Origin: Chloroflexota bacterium
GTDB lineage: Bacteria; Chloroflexota; Dormibacteria; Dormibacterales; Dormibacteraceae
Direction of reading: 5' to 3'
NCBI GenBank assembly: GCA_005888075.1
Contig: VBKD01000060.1
Span: 1-5,614 of the forward strand
DNA: 5,614 bases
The notes beneath the pieces were generated by a model, which searched no databases, was not told the DNA's origin, and saw nothing but the letters and a program-made list of their open reading frames with translations. The translations under genes were made by a program, and so were the position numbers. Numbering within the stretch: position 1 is the stretch's first letter; each line of letters opens with the position of its first letter. Below, piece by piece: positions 4,663 through 5,614 of the stretch.

Positions 4663-5614
4663 CCTGCGCCGTTCCGATGTTGTCCGCAAGAGCGGCGGCG
4701 ACGAGCACCGGGATCGCGCTGACGCCGTTGATCACCATGTAGAGGAGCGCGAAGATCCTTCCGCGTATGTAGTCGCTGGTCGCCTCCATCAGATAGGTGA
4801 CCGCCGGAATTAGGATCGCGCCGAATTCGACCCCGAGCAGAAAGCTGAACGTCGCGCCGGTGATCCGGTTGTGCACCTGCAGATCCGGAAAATGGCCCAT
4901 GACCTGGGGCACGGCCGCCAGTGCGAGCAGCGTCAATCCATTCGCCATCAATGAGGCGGCGAGCACCCGCGAGCGGTCGACGTGGCGCAGGAACTGACCG
5001 AGCAGGAGCGCGCTGAGGATTGCTCCAGCGGTGGCCGGGGCGAGGATGACGTAGGTGTCCTGCGCCGCGATGCCGATGACCTTGCTCACGTACGCCGGGG
5101 CAAGCGTGTAGAGCATGAAGAGAACCAGGATCGCGATGCTCACCTGTCCAAACGCGAGGCGCAATCCTCGTGAGGCATGCAACGCGTCGAAACCTTCTTT
5201 CAAGTCGAGCAGCATCAGATGGAAGCGGTTGCGGCTCTCCTTGACCGGGGACTGCGTCGCCTGGTCGAGGTGCGGGATATCCGAAGCGAAGATCAGCGTG
5301 CCTCCGATGATCAGGAGCACGACCGCGGTCCAGTAGGGCGCGTAGAGGTCGATCCTCGAGACGACCGGCGCGAGCGCGCCTCCCACCACGAGCGTAAGGA
5401 CCATGGTCAGCAGCGCCATGGAGTTGGCGGTGATCAGGGCCGAGCGCGGCAGGATGGTAGGGATGACCGCCGCCTCGGCCGGTCCGAAGAGCTGTCCTAC
5501 CGCGGAGAAGATCAGCGTGATGATCAGCAGGTGAAGGAAGTCATCGCGCAATCCGGGGACCAAGGTCGCCAGCGGGATCAGAGCAACGACCGCCGCTCGG
5601 GCGAAGTTGCACCA
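4565..5614 (-). CDS. Major facilitator superfamily transporter, MFS_3/EntS-like, C-terminal part (truncated by window edge)
   Basis: The open frame runs from the right edge for 349 codons to a stop at 4567-4565. The visible start, CNFARAAVVALIPLATLV, continues from outside, so the first helices and the N-terminal motif A are missing. FGPAEAAVIPTILPRSALITANS resembles the conserved segment FdPAR-AaLP-LVP-e-L--AN of the MFS_3 family of drug and siderophore exporters. After this come several hydrophobic helices, a cytoplasmic linker (DIPHLDQATQSPVKESRNRFH), then the second half with LRHVDRSRVLAASLMANGL, the acidic EFGAILIPAVTYLMEAT helix and DYIRGRIFALLYMVINGVSAIP. The gene ends with a glycine-rich helix and a short polar tail. 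It is probably a proton-driven efflux pump; the substrate cannot be read from sequence. It is convergent with the DedA remnant and overlaps it by about 98 bases. Confidence 0.88.
   Translation of the reverse strand, partial: WCNFARAAVVALIPLATLVPGLRDDFLHLLIITLIFSAVGQLFGPAEAAVIPTILPRSALITANSMALLTMVLTLVVGGALAPVVSRIDLYAPYWTAVVLLIIGGTLIFASDIPHLDQATQSPVKESRNRFHLMLLDLKEGFDALHASRGLRLAFGQVSIAILVLFMLYTLAPAYVSKVIGIAAQDTYVILAPATAGAILSALLLGQFLRHVDRSRVLAASLMANGLTLLALAAVPQVMGHFPDLQVHNRITGATFSFLLGVEFGAILIPAVTYLMEATSDYIRGRIFALLYMVINGVSAIPVLVAAALADNIGTAQVIGGLGVLLLGGGVGVVVGGLHAIEQKPRPVQ

Noticed and set aside
4379..4813. Continuation of the DedA start frame to a 235-residue protein
   Set aside because: After HIRPEQ the sequence becomes Ser/Arg/Pro-rich and loses membrane helices, while the family sequence continues in another frame. 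It is out-of-frame read-through.

Overview
This GC-rich bacterial window carries a translation-gene cluster on the minus strand: thrS, then infC, rpmI, rplT and the start of a SpoU/TrmH-family RNA methyltransferase gene. Beside it lie a small membrane-protein gene, a broken DedA-family gene and part of a major facilitator transporter gene. The infC-rpmI-rplT order is conserved across bacteria, and thrS next to infC recalls the enterobacterial order. The TGS-less threonyl-tRNA synthetase, WDG-type N-terminal motif, apparently leaderless genes and high GC suggest a Terrabacteria-type organism, for example Chloroflexota, Dormibacterota or Actinomycetota. That placement is inference; no marker here fixes the phylum.

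Layout, left to right. 1-339 (minus): N-terminal part of an rRNA methyltransferase, cut by the window edge. 320-673, 675-869 and 862-1479 (all minus): rplT, rpmI and infC, overlapping or nearly touching. infC has no usable ATG, GTG or TTG at its conserved N-terminus and most likely starts at ATT. 1480-1625: its leader, with a candidate promoter, a strong intrinsic terminator ahead of infC and an upstream segment able to pair with that terminator, which together look like a transcription attenuator. 1671-1756: a cluster of strong inverted repeats and a perfect 16-bp palindrome. 1761-2315 (plus): a single-pass membrane protein of unknown function. It sits antisense between thrS and infC, and its stop codon is two bases from the thrS stop. 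2318-4081 (minus): thrS. 4082-4105: a very short divergent promoter region. 4106-4662 (plus): a DedA-family gene broken by an internal deletion plus frameshift. 4565-5614 (minus): C-terminal part of an MFS permease, cut by the window edge and overlapping the DedA remnant tail to tail.

Functionally, thrS charges tRNA-Thr, infC encodes initiation factor IF3, rpmI and rplT encode 50S proteins L35 and L20, and the methyltransferase probably modifies rRNA. The infC leader is a plausible site for feedback control by L20, as known for the Bacillus subtilis infC operon. The ATT start is a plausible second control point, as known for IF3 autoregulation in E. coli. I found no CRISPR array, tRNA, rRNA or transposase. 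The most interesting part is the infC control region; I see no convincing new multi-gene system.
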